Both the position numbers and the translations under genes were made by a program. This document shows positions 32,309 to 39,087 of a stretch of 39,087 nt of DNA, piece after piece. This DNA comes from JALYXS01 sp051003795 (lineage in GTDB: Bacteria > Acidobacteriota > Terriglobia > Bryobacterales > Bryobacteraceae). The notes beneath the pieces were generated by a model. It had not been told where the DNA came from and did not search any database. It saw nothing but the letters and a program-made list of their open reading frames with translations. Within the stretch, counting starts at the first letter, position 1. Every line of letters starts with the position of its first letter. The stretch lies in contig JBPCKZ010000157.1 of assembly GCA_051003795.1 (NCBI GenBank), positions 1 through 39,087 on the forward strand, given 5' to 3'.

Positions 32309-34577
32309 GCTCGTCCGCCAATCCAATGCGTGTAAGCACTTCCTTGAAGCGCGGGTCTTCCCGGTAGGGATCCGAACGGGGATCGCTCTTGATAAAAGGG
32401 AGCCACGGCGAATGATCCTCGCGCGCCTTGTCCAGCCATTCGAAGAAGCTGTCGCGATCGCCCAACCCGGCATGGATCACCGCAATGTCGTGCGGCGCCA
32501 CATAGCGCTTGCGCGATACCTGAAGCTGCGTCTGAAGCACCTGGAGCGCCTCTTCCCGCCTTCCGGCAATGCCTAGCGCGTGGCCCAACCCCGCCGTCGC
32601 GGTCGGATTTCCATCGAGTAAATCCACCGCCTTGCGCAGGCAATCCACCGCCTCGCCGGCCATCCCCTTCTGTTCGAAGCAGAGCCCCATGAAATAGAAC
32701 GCAATTCCATACGCCGGGTGGAGTTCGAGAACATTGCGCGCCTGGTCGATGCCTTCTTCGTACCGGCGGGCGTAGAAGTACGAATAGGCCAAAGCCGTGC
32801 CAAGGGAGCTGGATGGCGGGTCGATCGCGAGCGCGCGGTTGGTCTCCTCGATCGCTTGATCGAAGCGGCCCATCGCGTTCAACGCCAAGCCATACCAGTG
32901 GTGGGCGGTCGGATAGACCGGTTTCAACGCAATCCCTTTCAGGAATTCCGTTTCGGCCCCCGCCCAGTCGTAATCGTAGAGCGCCTTGACATACCCGAGG
33001 GAGACGTGCGCCTCGGCCAGTTTAGGGTCGAGGGCCAGCGCCTTCAATGCGGCCTCCTTCGACTTGGGACAAGTCTCGTGCGGCGGGCCCACGCTGAAAG
33101 TAAAGAAAAGGGCGTAACATTCGGCCACTCCCGCGTGCGCCAGCGCATATTCAGGATCTTTCTCGAGAGCGGCGCGATAGAATTCGAGCGCCTTCTGCAG
33201 GCGTCCGGACGTGCGCTGGTTCCAGTGGTGGCGCCCCTTGAGATACAACTCGTAGGCTTCCGTATTCTCCGTGTGGCGTACCGACAAGCGCTTCTTTTCC
33301 GCCGGGGTGAGGTGTAATCTGAGCTTCGCGGAGATCTGGTTCGCTATCTCCTCCTGCACGGCGAACACATCGGAGAACCGGAAATTGTACTTCTCGCCCC
33401 ATACTTGCGACTCCGAGTTGACGTCCACCAATTCGGTCTGAACGTTAACAACGTCGCCGCGCTGCAATACGCGACCCGTCACCAGATAAGCGGCGTGCAA
33501 CTCGCCGCCAACCGCAGCCGGATCGATTTCGCGCGCTTTATACCGGAAAATCAGCGTGCGCGGAACCACGCGCAGCTTGGGCAGCGCGGACACGCTGTTG
33601 ATGATGGATTCCGTGATCCCGTCGCAGAGGTAATCGGCGGCCGGATCGCCGCCGGCATTCTGAAACGGCATTACAGCTAGCGATGGGATCGCTTTAGCTT
33701 TCCTGGCCGGAGCCGGTTTCCAGGTAATGGTTTCGTCCACGACGGACCTAAGCGCGAACGCCAAATCCCGCGCCGATTGAAACCGGTCCCCTGGATCTTT
33801 TTCCAGGCAATGTGCAATGATGCGGCTCAATTCCGAGGGCGCGAGTTTACCCGAGCTGCTTACCTCGGGCGGATCTTGTTCGAGAATCGCCGTCATGGTC
33901 TGGACCGGAGTCGCGCGTTTGAACGGCTGGCGTCCCGTGACCATTTCATGGAGAATGCAACCAAGCGAAAAAACGTCGCTGGTGGCTTCCGCGGTCAAGC
34001 CCCGTACCTGCTCAGGCGACATGTAGCCGATCGTGCCTAGAATCTTCCCCAGATCCGCATCGAGTTCAATAGTCCGGTCGTCGTCGAGCTCCGGCCGCGC
34101 CGGTTTCCAACGCGCCAGGCCGAAGTCGAGAATCTTGACGGCAGCCGGGGTGAGAAACACATTCTCGGGCTTCAGGTCCCGATGGATAATTCCTTTGGAG
34201 TGCGCCGCCGAAATGCCCTCCGCCAAAGCGCCCGCGATCTCCGCGGCCTTGCGCCACGGGAGCGCGGATGCGTTTAGCCGGGTCCGCAAACTCTCGCCTT
34301 CAAGAAATTCCATGACGAAAAAAAAGACCCCGCGATCGACTCCGGAATCGAAGATGGTCAGGATATTGGGATGCGAGAGCGCGGCCACCGCGGAAGCTTC
34401 CCCTTGAAACCGGGCAAGCGCTTCGGGGTCGCTGGACAAGTGCTTGGGCAACACCTTGATGGCGACATCGCGCTGAAGTCTCGGATCCCGGGCGCGATAC
34501 ACCTCGCCCATGCCTCCTTCCCCAACGGACGCGAGGATTTCGTATCCGCCAAGCTTGGTACCCGGTTCCAGTGGCAT
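32280..34577 (-). CDS. Soluble Ser/Thr protein kinase with TolB-like and TPR regions
   Basis: A 765-residue cytoplasmic kinase. The kinase domain covers about residues 10-280 with GEGGMG (19-24), the ATP-binding Lys41, HRDLKPEN (catalytic Asp134), DFG (151-153) and GTIGYMSPEQ (181-190), so it should be active. Residues about 300-420 (SLAVMPFQNAGGDPAADYLCDG; LVTGRVLQRGDVVNVQTELVD) resemble the TolB-N/FlgO-like module often fused to acidobacterial kinases and adenylate cyclases. About 430-740 are TPR repeats (ALEFYRAALEKDPEYALAHAG; AIEETNRALAIDP; GIDQARNVLELHPAYGIAF). There is no transmembrane segment, unlike PknB. ATG 34577 opens just before the fold. Targets and stimulus are unknown. Confidence 0.92.
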   Translation of the reverse strand: MPLEPGTKLGGYEILASVGEGGMGEVYRARDPRLQRDVAIKVLPKHLSSDPEALARFQGEASAVAALSHPNILTIFDSGVDRGVFFFVMEFLEGESLRTRLNASALPWRKAAEIAGALAEGISAAHSKGIIHRDLKPENVFLTPAAVKILDFGLARWKPARPELDDDRTIELDADLGKILGTIGYMSPEQVRGLTAEATSDVFSLGCILHEMVTGRQPFKRATPVQTMTAILEQDPPEVSSSGKLAPSELSRIIAHCLEKDPGDRFQSARDLAFALRSVVDETITWKPAPARKAKAIPSLAVMPFQNAGGDPAADYLCDGITESIINSVSALPKLRVVPRTLIFRYKAREIDPAAVGGELHAAYLVTGRVLQRGDVVNVQTELVDVNSESQVWGEKYNFRFSDVFAVQEEIANQISAKLRLHLTPAEKKRLSVRHTENTEAYELYLKGRHHWNQRTSGRLQKALEFYRAALEKDPEYALAHAGVAECYALFFTFSVGPPHETCPKSKEAALKALALDPKLAEAHVSLGYVKALYDYDWAGAETEFLKGIALKPVYPTAHHWYGLALNAMGRFDQAIEETNRALAIDPPSSSLGTALAYSYFYARRYEEGIDQARNVLELHPAYGIAFYFMGLCFEQKGMAGEAVDCLRKAVDLLDGNPTATAGLGHALGIAGRREEALQVLQTQLQVSRKRYVAPHDIAVIHAGLGDRDSFFEWLDKAREDHSPWLPFIKSDPRSDPYREDPRFKEVLTRIGLADELNAPNHMRA

Positions 34578-34608
34578 AGAGAAGATTCTGTCGTTACAGC
34601 CGGACGGA

Positions 34609-34628
34609 ACGGCGCGGAATGGCGCCGT
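34609..34628 (-). terminator. GC-rich hairpin just after the aidB-like gene
   Basis: On the plus strand ACGGCGC (34609-34615) and GCGCCGT (34622-34628) are perfect arms around 6 bp. The hairpin begins 3 bp after the stop of the acyl-CoA dehydrogenase gene on the minus strand. It lacks a T tract, so it is a weak terminator or an mRNA-end stem. Confidence 0.4.
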
Positions 34629-34631
34629 CTT

Positions 34632-36317
34632 TCACTCGCGCCAGGCCCGCTCGATAATACGCGGCAGATCGAGGACGGAGTTTAGCGTGCCGGCCGAATG
34701 CCCCCAATCGCCCTCCAGCCTGGAACCGAGGAATGCGTCGATCGCGGCTGGAATCGATTGGCGCACCAGCAAAGAGCCCTGCAGTGCCAACGCGAGACGC
34801 TCCGTCAAACGCCGCGCCTCCATTTCGAAGACCTCCGGGGAGCCGCTCGCGCCCTTTGTTGCGGCGGACCCGCATCGATCCAGATCCTGTTCCAATTCCA
34901 CGATATATCGATCCAACCGCTGGTCGGCGCCGTACCCCAATCGGATTTCCTTCCGAACGCATTCAACCGAATCCGGCTCTCGTGCCATGGCCCGCAAAAC
35001 GTCAAGGCAGATCACGTTGCCCGCGCCTTCCCAAACCGAGTTCAAAGGGGTCTCGCGATAGAGGCGCGGCATGACGGATTCTTCGACGTATCCGTTTCCG
35101 CCCAGACACTCGAGCGCTTCGGCGACATGCGGAATGGCGCGCTTGCAAATCCAGTATTTAGCCGCCGCCGTCGCAAGGCGGGCCATGCCGCGTTCGGCCA
35201 TATTATCCCCACCGTCGAACGCTCGCGCCAGGCGCATCGCCAACATCGTTGCCGCTTCGGATTCCAGGCACAGATCGGCCAGGACGTTGCGCATGAGCGG
35301 TTGATCGATTAACCGCCGCCCGAAAGCGGTACGGTGATAGGCATGATGCACCGCCTGCACGACTGCCTGCCGCATCAGCCCGGCGGAGGCAATCACGCAA
35401 TCGAGGCGGGTATGCCGGACCATCTCGATAATCGCCGGCACGCCGCGGCCTTCCTCGCCGACCAGCCGGGCCGATGCCTGGTCGAATTCAACTTCACTGG
35501 AGGCATTCGAACGGTTGCCCAGCTTCCGCTTGAGCCGCTGAATGTGAAAACCGTTGCGCCTGCCGTCGGGCGCCCAGCGCGGCAGCAATAGACAGGACAG
35601 TCCCCTCGGCGCCTGCGCCAGCACCAGAAATGCATCGCACATGGGCGCGGAACAGAACCATTTGTGACCGGTCACGGCATACTCGCCCGCGCCGCAAGGT
35701 TCGGCCCTGGTGGAATTCGACCTGACGTCCGATCCTCCCTGTTTTTCGGTCATCGCCATTCCGATCAAAACTCCGGTCTTATCTCGGGCGGGTTGGGAGC
35801 GTGGATCGTATTCGCGCGATAGAATTCGCGGCTCCCATTCGTCCGCAACGCCGGGTTCGGAGCGCAATGCCGCGACGGCGGAATAGGTCATCGAAACGGG
35901 GCACAGATGGCCCTCCTCGTTTTGGGCGGCCATCATCATGAGCGCCGCGCGCGCAACATGGGCACCCGGAATCGGCCGCAGCCACGGCTCGCAGTGGAGG
36001 CCATGCTGCACTGAAAGCCGCATGAGCTCGTGCCAGGAAGGATGGAAATCCACCTCATCGATACGATTTCCATAACGGTCGTGAGTGCACAGGCGCGGTT
36101 CGTTCTCATTGGCCTCGAATCCCCACCGAATTACTTCCTCCGTGCCCATTTTCCAGCCGAAGGCCTCGGCTGCCGGGGCCGACCATCCGGCGCCTTCCAG
36201 ATCCAGAGTTTGCCTTAAGATCGAGTCCCGCAGAAACAAATTATAGCCGGTAAGTGACGGGGTTTGGTTCAGGACCTCGTGAGTTTGAAAACTAAATGGC
36301 AAACCGGCATGCCGCAT
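34632..36317 (-). CDS. AidB-like acyl-CoA dehydrogenase
   Basis: A 561-residue FAD protein of the acyl-CoA dehydrogenase superfamily, AidB branch. It follows E. coli AidB closely by eye: QTHEVLNQTPSL at the start, VDFHPSWHELM, CPVSMTYSAVAAL, GMAMTEKQGGSDVRSN, GHKWFCSAPMCDAFLVLAQ, KRKLGNRSNASSEVEF, QPLMRNVLADL, and LGGNGYVEESVMPRLYRETPLNSVWEGAGN, which carries the FAD-site region. E. coli AidB is induced by alkylating agents and binds DNA, with weak dehydrogenase activity; whether that role holds here is unknown. ATG 36317 begins just before the aligned region, and GTG 36356 would add 13 residues. Its ribosome binding site is weak for either. It is divergent from the DUF1549 fragment. Confidence 0.9.
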   Translation of the reverse strand: MRHAGLPFSFQTHEVLNQTPSLTGYNLFLRDSILRQTLDLEGAGWSAPAAEAFGWKMGTEEVIRWGFEANENEPRLCTHDRYGNRIDEVDFHPSWHELMRLSVQHGLHCEPWLRPIPGAHVARAALMMMAAQNEEGHLCPVSMTYSAVAALRSEPGVADEWEPRILSREYDPRSQPARDKTGVLIGMAMTEKQGGSDVRSNSTRAEPCGAGEYAVTGHKWFCSAPMCDAFLVLAQAPRGLSCLLLPRWAPDGRRNGFHIQRLKRKLGNRSNASSEVEFDQASARLVGEEGRGVPAIIEMVRHTRLDCVIASAGLMRQAVVQAVHHAYHRTAFGRRLIDQPLMRNVLADLCLESEAATMLAMRLARAFDGGDNMAERGMARLATAAAKYWICKRAIPHVAEALECLGGNGYVEESVMPRLYRETPLNSVWEGAGNVICLDVLRAMAREPDSVECVRKEIRLGYGADQRLDRYIVELEQDLDRCGSAATKGASGSPEVFEMEARRLTERLALALQGSLLVRQSIPAAIDAFLGSRLEGDWGHSAGTLNSVLDLPRIIERAWRE

Positions 36318-36428
36318 GGGAGTCCATTCTCCGCTTAGGAGTTGAGATTGTACCACTCCGAAGGTCTAGGCGAATATCAGGCGCATGCAAGCGATATAAT
36401 CTACGTCAAGGATTGCGAGTTCGGATCG

Positions 36429-37283
36429 ATGATCGACGCGAAGGACATAAGAGCCGTGCTATCAGTTGCGGTTCTCGTACTCCTCTGCTGGTCCGCCGGC
36501 GTCGCGGCCGATTCCGCGTCGCATCCTCCCATCGATGCAAATCACCCCGCGCCATTGCTGGATAAGCCAGCCGAACTGAGCCGCCTCACCGCGGATCTCT
36601 CCGCGCAACTGCCTTCCATGGAGGGCCCTCCGCTCCAGCCGCGCAATTACATCGATCGATTCATCTTCCGCAAAATTCGCGAAGATCGCGTGCCCCACGC
36701 GCCTCTCTGTTCGGACGCGGAATATCTCCGGCGCGTGTCGCTCGATCTCACGGGGCGGCTGCCCGAGCCCGCGGCCGTTCGCGAGTTTCTGAAAGATCCC
36801 GATCCGCAAAAACGCGACAAGCTGGTCGATAATTTCATGGCCACCAGCACCAAGGGCCAGACCAAGAAGCCGTCCACTCCGTTTCTCGATCGCTGGGCCT
36901 ATTTCTTTTCGGACTTATACAAAGTAAACGCGCTGATGGGACAGGGAAAGAAGCTCTTCTACCAGCATCTTTACAACGCTCTCGCCGTCAACGAACCTTA
37001 TGACGAGTTCGTGCGCGGATTGATCACCCCGACGGCGCGCTCGAATCACAATACGGCGCCGATCAACTTCCTGGTGCACTTCTATATCGACCAGCCCGAC
37101 CAAAGCACCGTGAATCCGGAGGATACCTACGACGAGATCGCGATCCGGACTTCGCGCATGTTTCTCGGCGTGAATCTGGAATGCATCTCCTGTCACGACG
37201 GCGCTCGTCATCTCGAAAAGATCAACGGGTGGCTGGCCTCGCGCAAGCGCGCGGATCTCTGGGGGTGTGCGTCAAATTTGTAG
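36429..37283 (+). pseudogene. DUF1549 protein gene cut by an insertion sequence
   Basis: Signal peptide MIDAKDIRAVLSVAVLVLLC and onward, then a DUF1549/PSCyt2 domain: PRNYIDRFIFRKIREDRVPH, RRVSLDLTGRLPEP, FLDRWAYFFSDLYKVN and LECISCHDGARHLEKI with a CxxCH haem motif. Host coding sequence ends after ...GWLASRKRADLW (codon ending at 37262); the next codons belong to the insertion sequence and a TAG comes at 37281-37283. The intact homologue in this window shows that DUF1549 proteins are far longer, so only the N-terminal 278 residues remain on this side. The rest should lie beyond the window, after the right end of the element. There is no separate PSCyt1 domain before DUF1549, unlike the copy at 13572. 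ATG 36429 has no strong ribosome binding site. Confidence 0.85.
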
Positions 37284-37307
37284 GCGGAAGTTACCGCCCC
37301 TTTTTTT
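37283..37307 (+). terminator. Terminator-like hairpin at the left end of the insertion sequence
   Basis: GGCGG (37283-37287) and CCGCC (37294-37298) form a short stem followed by CC and seven T (37301-37307) on the plus strand. It would stop transcription arriving from the interrupted host gene. The stem has only 5 bp, so efficiency is uncertain. Confidence 0.5.
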
Positions 37308-37311
37308 GGCT

Positions 37312-37342
37312 TATAATCTGAATGTTGTAGATCATTCAGATT
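37312..37342 (+). promoter_or_regulatory. -10 box overlapped by a 10-bp inverted repeat, upstream of the transposase genes
   Basis: TATAAT at 37312-37317 is a perfect -10 hexamer, with no matching -35. It is overlapped by AATCTGAATG (37315-37324), whose perfect inverted copy CATTCAGATT lies at 37333-37342, only 9 bp before ATG 37352. It could be a repressor site or an mRNA hairpin that limits transposase translation. Confidence 0.55.
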
Positions 37343-37351
37343 GGATGTCTT

Positions 37352-37765
37352 ATGGAGCGTTCACTCGAATCACTGGAATCCCGCCGCAAGAAGCTGTACC
37401 GGAAACTGGAAGCTCTCGGCGATTTCCGGCGCGGCACCATCTCGGTGAACTATCGGCAGTGCGGCAAGAGCAACTGCGCCTGTGCTCGGAAAGATCATCC
37501 CGGGCACGGACCACAGTACTTGTGGAATGCCAGTGTGGGAGGCAAGACCAAGGCGCGAAATCTGCCCCTGGGTCGGGAACTCGAAAAAGTGGAGAAGGAG
37601 GTGGAGCGATACCATGAGTTCGACCGCCTGTGCCAAGAACTGGTCGAGATCAATGACAAGATCTGCGAGCTGCGTCCGGTGCCCGTGATCGAAGATCAAA
37701 ATGAACTAGAGCAGTTGAAAAAAAAACTGCGGAGGCATTTCGCCAGGAAACGGAGGAAGAAATAG
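37352..37765 (+). CDS. Upstream frame of the insertion sequence (DUF6788-like)
   Basis: A 137-residue basic protein. The start (MERSLESLESRRKKLYRKLEA) looks helical. ISVNYRQCGKSNCACARKDH, with spaced Cys and His (CGKSNCACARKDHPGHG), could bind zinc. A coiled-coil-like stretch (EKVEKEVERYHEFDRLCQEL) and a Lys/Arg-rich end follow. It matches the short DUF6788 protein found next to ISKra4-type transposases. It reads into the A9 run at 37718-37726, and the normal frame stops 13 codons later. A -1 shift there joins it to the transposase, so it may serve both as a separate product and as the N-terminal part of a fusion. No ribosome binding site is evident. Confidence 0.8.
   Translation: MERSLESLESRRKKLYRKLEALGDFRRGTISVNYRQCGKSNCACARKDHPGHGPQYLWNASVGGKTKARNLPLGRELEKVEKEVERYHEFDRLCQELVEINDKICELRPVPVIEDQNELEQLKKKLRRHFARKRRKK
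37715..37727 (+). other. Slippery A9 run, candidate -1 frameshift site
   Basis: TTGAAAAAAAAAC contains nine A, including the A_AAA_AAA heptamer. The upstream frame reads Leu-Lys-Lys-Lys here. The downstream frame, in -1, becomes open only after a TGA at 37702-37704, just upstream, and carries the transposase. A slip would give one product of about 575 residues. Confidence 0.7.
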
Positions 37766-39078
37766 ATCGCCTCATCGGCCGCGTGCTCCGCGACCGCCAG
37801 CAACTGGGGCATCTGGATCTGGAAGCCAGCGAAGTGGCGATCCGCGCAGCCATGCATCAGATGGGAGGCCTGTTACTGGCGAAGTTGCTGAACTGCGATG
37901 GCGGCGGATACCGCGGCGCGCATATCGACTGTGGGCAGGGCCATCAGGCCGGCTTTGTGGACTACCGCGACAAAGGGATACTCACGGTGTTGTCCTCCGT
38001 CGAAGTCCGGCGAGCGTATTATCACTGTCCCCGTTGCGAAACTGGACTGCTTCCCAAGGACCAGGAATTGGACATCGTAGGAACCTCGTTGAGTCCTGGG
38101 GTGCGGCGGATGATGGGCCGGGTGGGTGGAAAGGAGTCCTTCGATCAGGGCCGCGGGGATCTGGAGGCACTGGCTGGCGTGGTGGTGCAGACCAAACAGG
38201 TAGAACGAGTCTCGGAGGAATTAGGCGCGCAGATTGAATCGATCTGCAAACAAGAACGGGAGGCGATCCTGTCCGGCAAGTTGGCGCCTCTGCTTCCGGC
38301 CGTTCCCAAATTCTACATTGCCATGGATGGGACCGGAGTACCCGTGGTTCCGCACGAGACCGAAGGCCGCCGCGGCAAAGACGCCACTGGCAAGGCGAAG
38401 ACTCGTGAAGCGAAGCTAGGCTGTGTTTTCACCCAGACCAAGGAGGACGGGAAAGGATTTCCGATTCGTGATGAGGGATCCACGACTTATGTGGCCGCCA
38501 TTGAGACCGCCGAGGAGTTCGGCCCGCGCATCTATGCCGAAGCGGTCCGACGCGGCCTGCGGCAGGCCCAGAAAGTGATCGTCTTGGGAGATGGGGGACC
38601 CTGGATCTGGGGTATCGCCGTGCATTACTTTCCGTTCGCTACTCAGATCGTCGATCTATACCATGCCCGTGAGCACCTGGCTAATCTGGGGAAAGTCGTC
38701 TACGGGCCTGGCAGCGAAAAGGCCTCCGAATGGACTGCGGCTCGCAAGACGGAACTCGACGACGGCGATGTGGAAGCAGTAGTCATATCCATGAAACGCT
38801 TACGGCCGCGACAAGATCAGGTCCGCGAAGAAATCCGCAAAGCCATTGACTATTTCCAAACTAACAAGGAACGCATGCGCTACGCCGAGTTCCGCCGCCA
38901 GGGTCTCTTCGTCGGTTCCGGCGTCGTGGAGGCCGGTTGTAAGAGCATCATGGGACTTCGGCTCAAGCAATCGGGCATGCGCTGGACGGTGGCCGGGGCC
39001 AACGCCATCATTGCACTACGGTGCTGCCAACTCAGCGGACGATGGGAAGAATTCTGGGAATCACGCGCCGCTGGCTGA
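37726..39078 (+). CDS. ISKra4-family transposase (downstream frame)
   Basis: About 450 residues of a DDE transposase, entered by -1 frameshift from the upstream frame. It reads TAEAFRQETEEEIDRLIGRV, then a Cys/His section (DCGQGHQAGF; AYYHCPRCETGLLP) that probably binds zinc and DNA. The catalytic core follows: first Asp in YIAMDGTGVPV, second Asp in VIVLGDGGPWIWG, and Glu in GSGVVEAGCKSIMGLRLKQS. DLYHAREHLANLGKVVYG and MRWTVAGANAIIALRC complete the usual pattern. No stop interrupts the frame, so the element could be active. A GTG at 37783 could give a 431-residue form, but meaningful sequence extends upstream of it to the A run. The stop lies 9 bp before the window end. Confidence 0.88.
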   Translation, partial: TAEAFRQETEEEIDRLIGRVLRDRQQLGHLDLEASEVAIRAAMHQMGGLLLAKLLNCDGGGYRGAHIDCGQGHQAGFVDYRDKGILTVLSSVEVRRAYYHCPRCETGLLPKDQELDIVGTSLSPGVRRMMGRVGGKESFDQGRGDLEALAGVVVQTKQVERVSEELGAQIESICKQEREAILSGKLAPLLPAVPKFYIAMDGTGVPVVPHETEGRRGKDATGKAKTREAKLGCVFTQTKEDGKGFPIRDEGSTTYVAAIETAEEFGPRIYAEAVRRGLRQAQKVIVLGDGGPWIWGIAVHYFPFATQIVDLYHAREHLANLGKVVYGPGSEKASEWTAARKTELDDGDVEAVVISMKRLRPRQDQVREEIRKAIDYFQTNKERMRYAEFRRQGLFVGSGVVEAGCKSIMGLRLKQSGMRWTVAGANAIIALRCCQLSGRWEEFWESRAAG

Positions 39079-39087
39079 CTTCCGCCC

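Larger units (their letters stand above)
37263..39087 (+). mobile_element. ISKra4-like insertion sequence, right end cut off by the window
   Basis: The left end lies at 37261-37265, where the DUF1549 reading frame breaks off after GATCTCTGG and GGGTGTGCG begins. The inner left end holds GGCGGAAGT (37283-37291), and the inverted copy ACTTCCGCC sits at 39078-39086 right after the transposase stop, so these are inner parts of terminal inverted repeats. The outer right arm, complementary to about 20 bp at 37263-37282, and any target duplication lie outside. Expected total length is about 1.85 kb. Inside are a helper frame and a transposase joined by a slippery A run. Confidence 0.85.

Noticed and set aside
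1..39087. tRNA, rRNA, CRISPR arrays, riboswitches or prophage genes
   Set aside because: No cloverleaf with TTCRA arm, no spaced direct repeats of CRISPR type, and no phage or rRNA sequence was noticed. This was by reading only, so a covariance search could still find a small RNA.

Overview
The window looks like chromosomal DNA of an Acidobacteriota member, most likely of the Bryobacterales/Solibacter type. The evidence is GC-rich DNA, a 977-residue Oar-like TonB receptor with a carboxypeptidase-regulatory N-terminus, a planctomycete-type cytochrome gene (PSCyt1/DUF1549/DUF1553) paired with a DUF1501 gene, a PEP-CTERM protein, a soluble Ser/Thr kinase with TPRs, and a partial lipoprotein whose start resembles acidobacterial fibronectin-type lipoproteins. 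The lineage is an inference from gene families; no rRNA or tRNA gene was seen.

Layout. 1-2195: a partial lipoprotein (minus), a divergent MFS transporter, a shared terminator and a PEP-CTERM protein (minus). 2313-10436: seven minus-strand genes with gaps of 32 bp or less or with overlaps: CPA2 cation antiporter, glnA, a small four-helix membrane protein, a CehA/McbA-like metallohydrolase, an EamA permease, an MFS exporter and an SDR oxidoreductase. 10537-19333: the TonB receptor, divergent from the cytochrome/DUF1501 pair, then a convergent secreted beta-propeller protein. 19526-23237: an unrecognised gene, a ROK sugar kinase directly abutting xylulokinase xylB, and a VOC protein.

23240-30042: a minus-strand nucleoside salvage operon in the order deoA, nupC, punA, cdd and a deaminase with a signal peptide (MTA/SAH deaminase type). 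It continues into a decayed tail: an ArsB-like pump broken by an in-frame amber codon and a TolC-like remnant. 30283-32308: a fatty acid desaturase overlapping cyclopropane fatty acid synthase, a two-step membrane lipid modification unit with its own promoter and a likely operator. 32280-36317: a Ser/Thr kinase and an AidB-like acyl-CoA dehydrogenase (minus).

36429-end: a second DUF1549 gene, cut by an ISKra4-like insertion sequence. The left end of the element carries a terminator, a -10 box and a 10-bp inverted repeat, and its transposase is split over an A9 slippery run. The window stops 9 bp after the transposase stop, inside the right end.

Most genes are ordinary in family. The most unusual points are the small membrane gene translationally coupled to glnA, the desaturase-cfa unit and its operator-like repeat, the recently broken ArsB/TolC tail, and the insertion sequence caught inside a DUF1549 gene. 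No gap between genes exceeds 300 bases.
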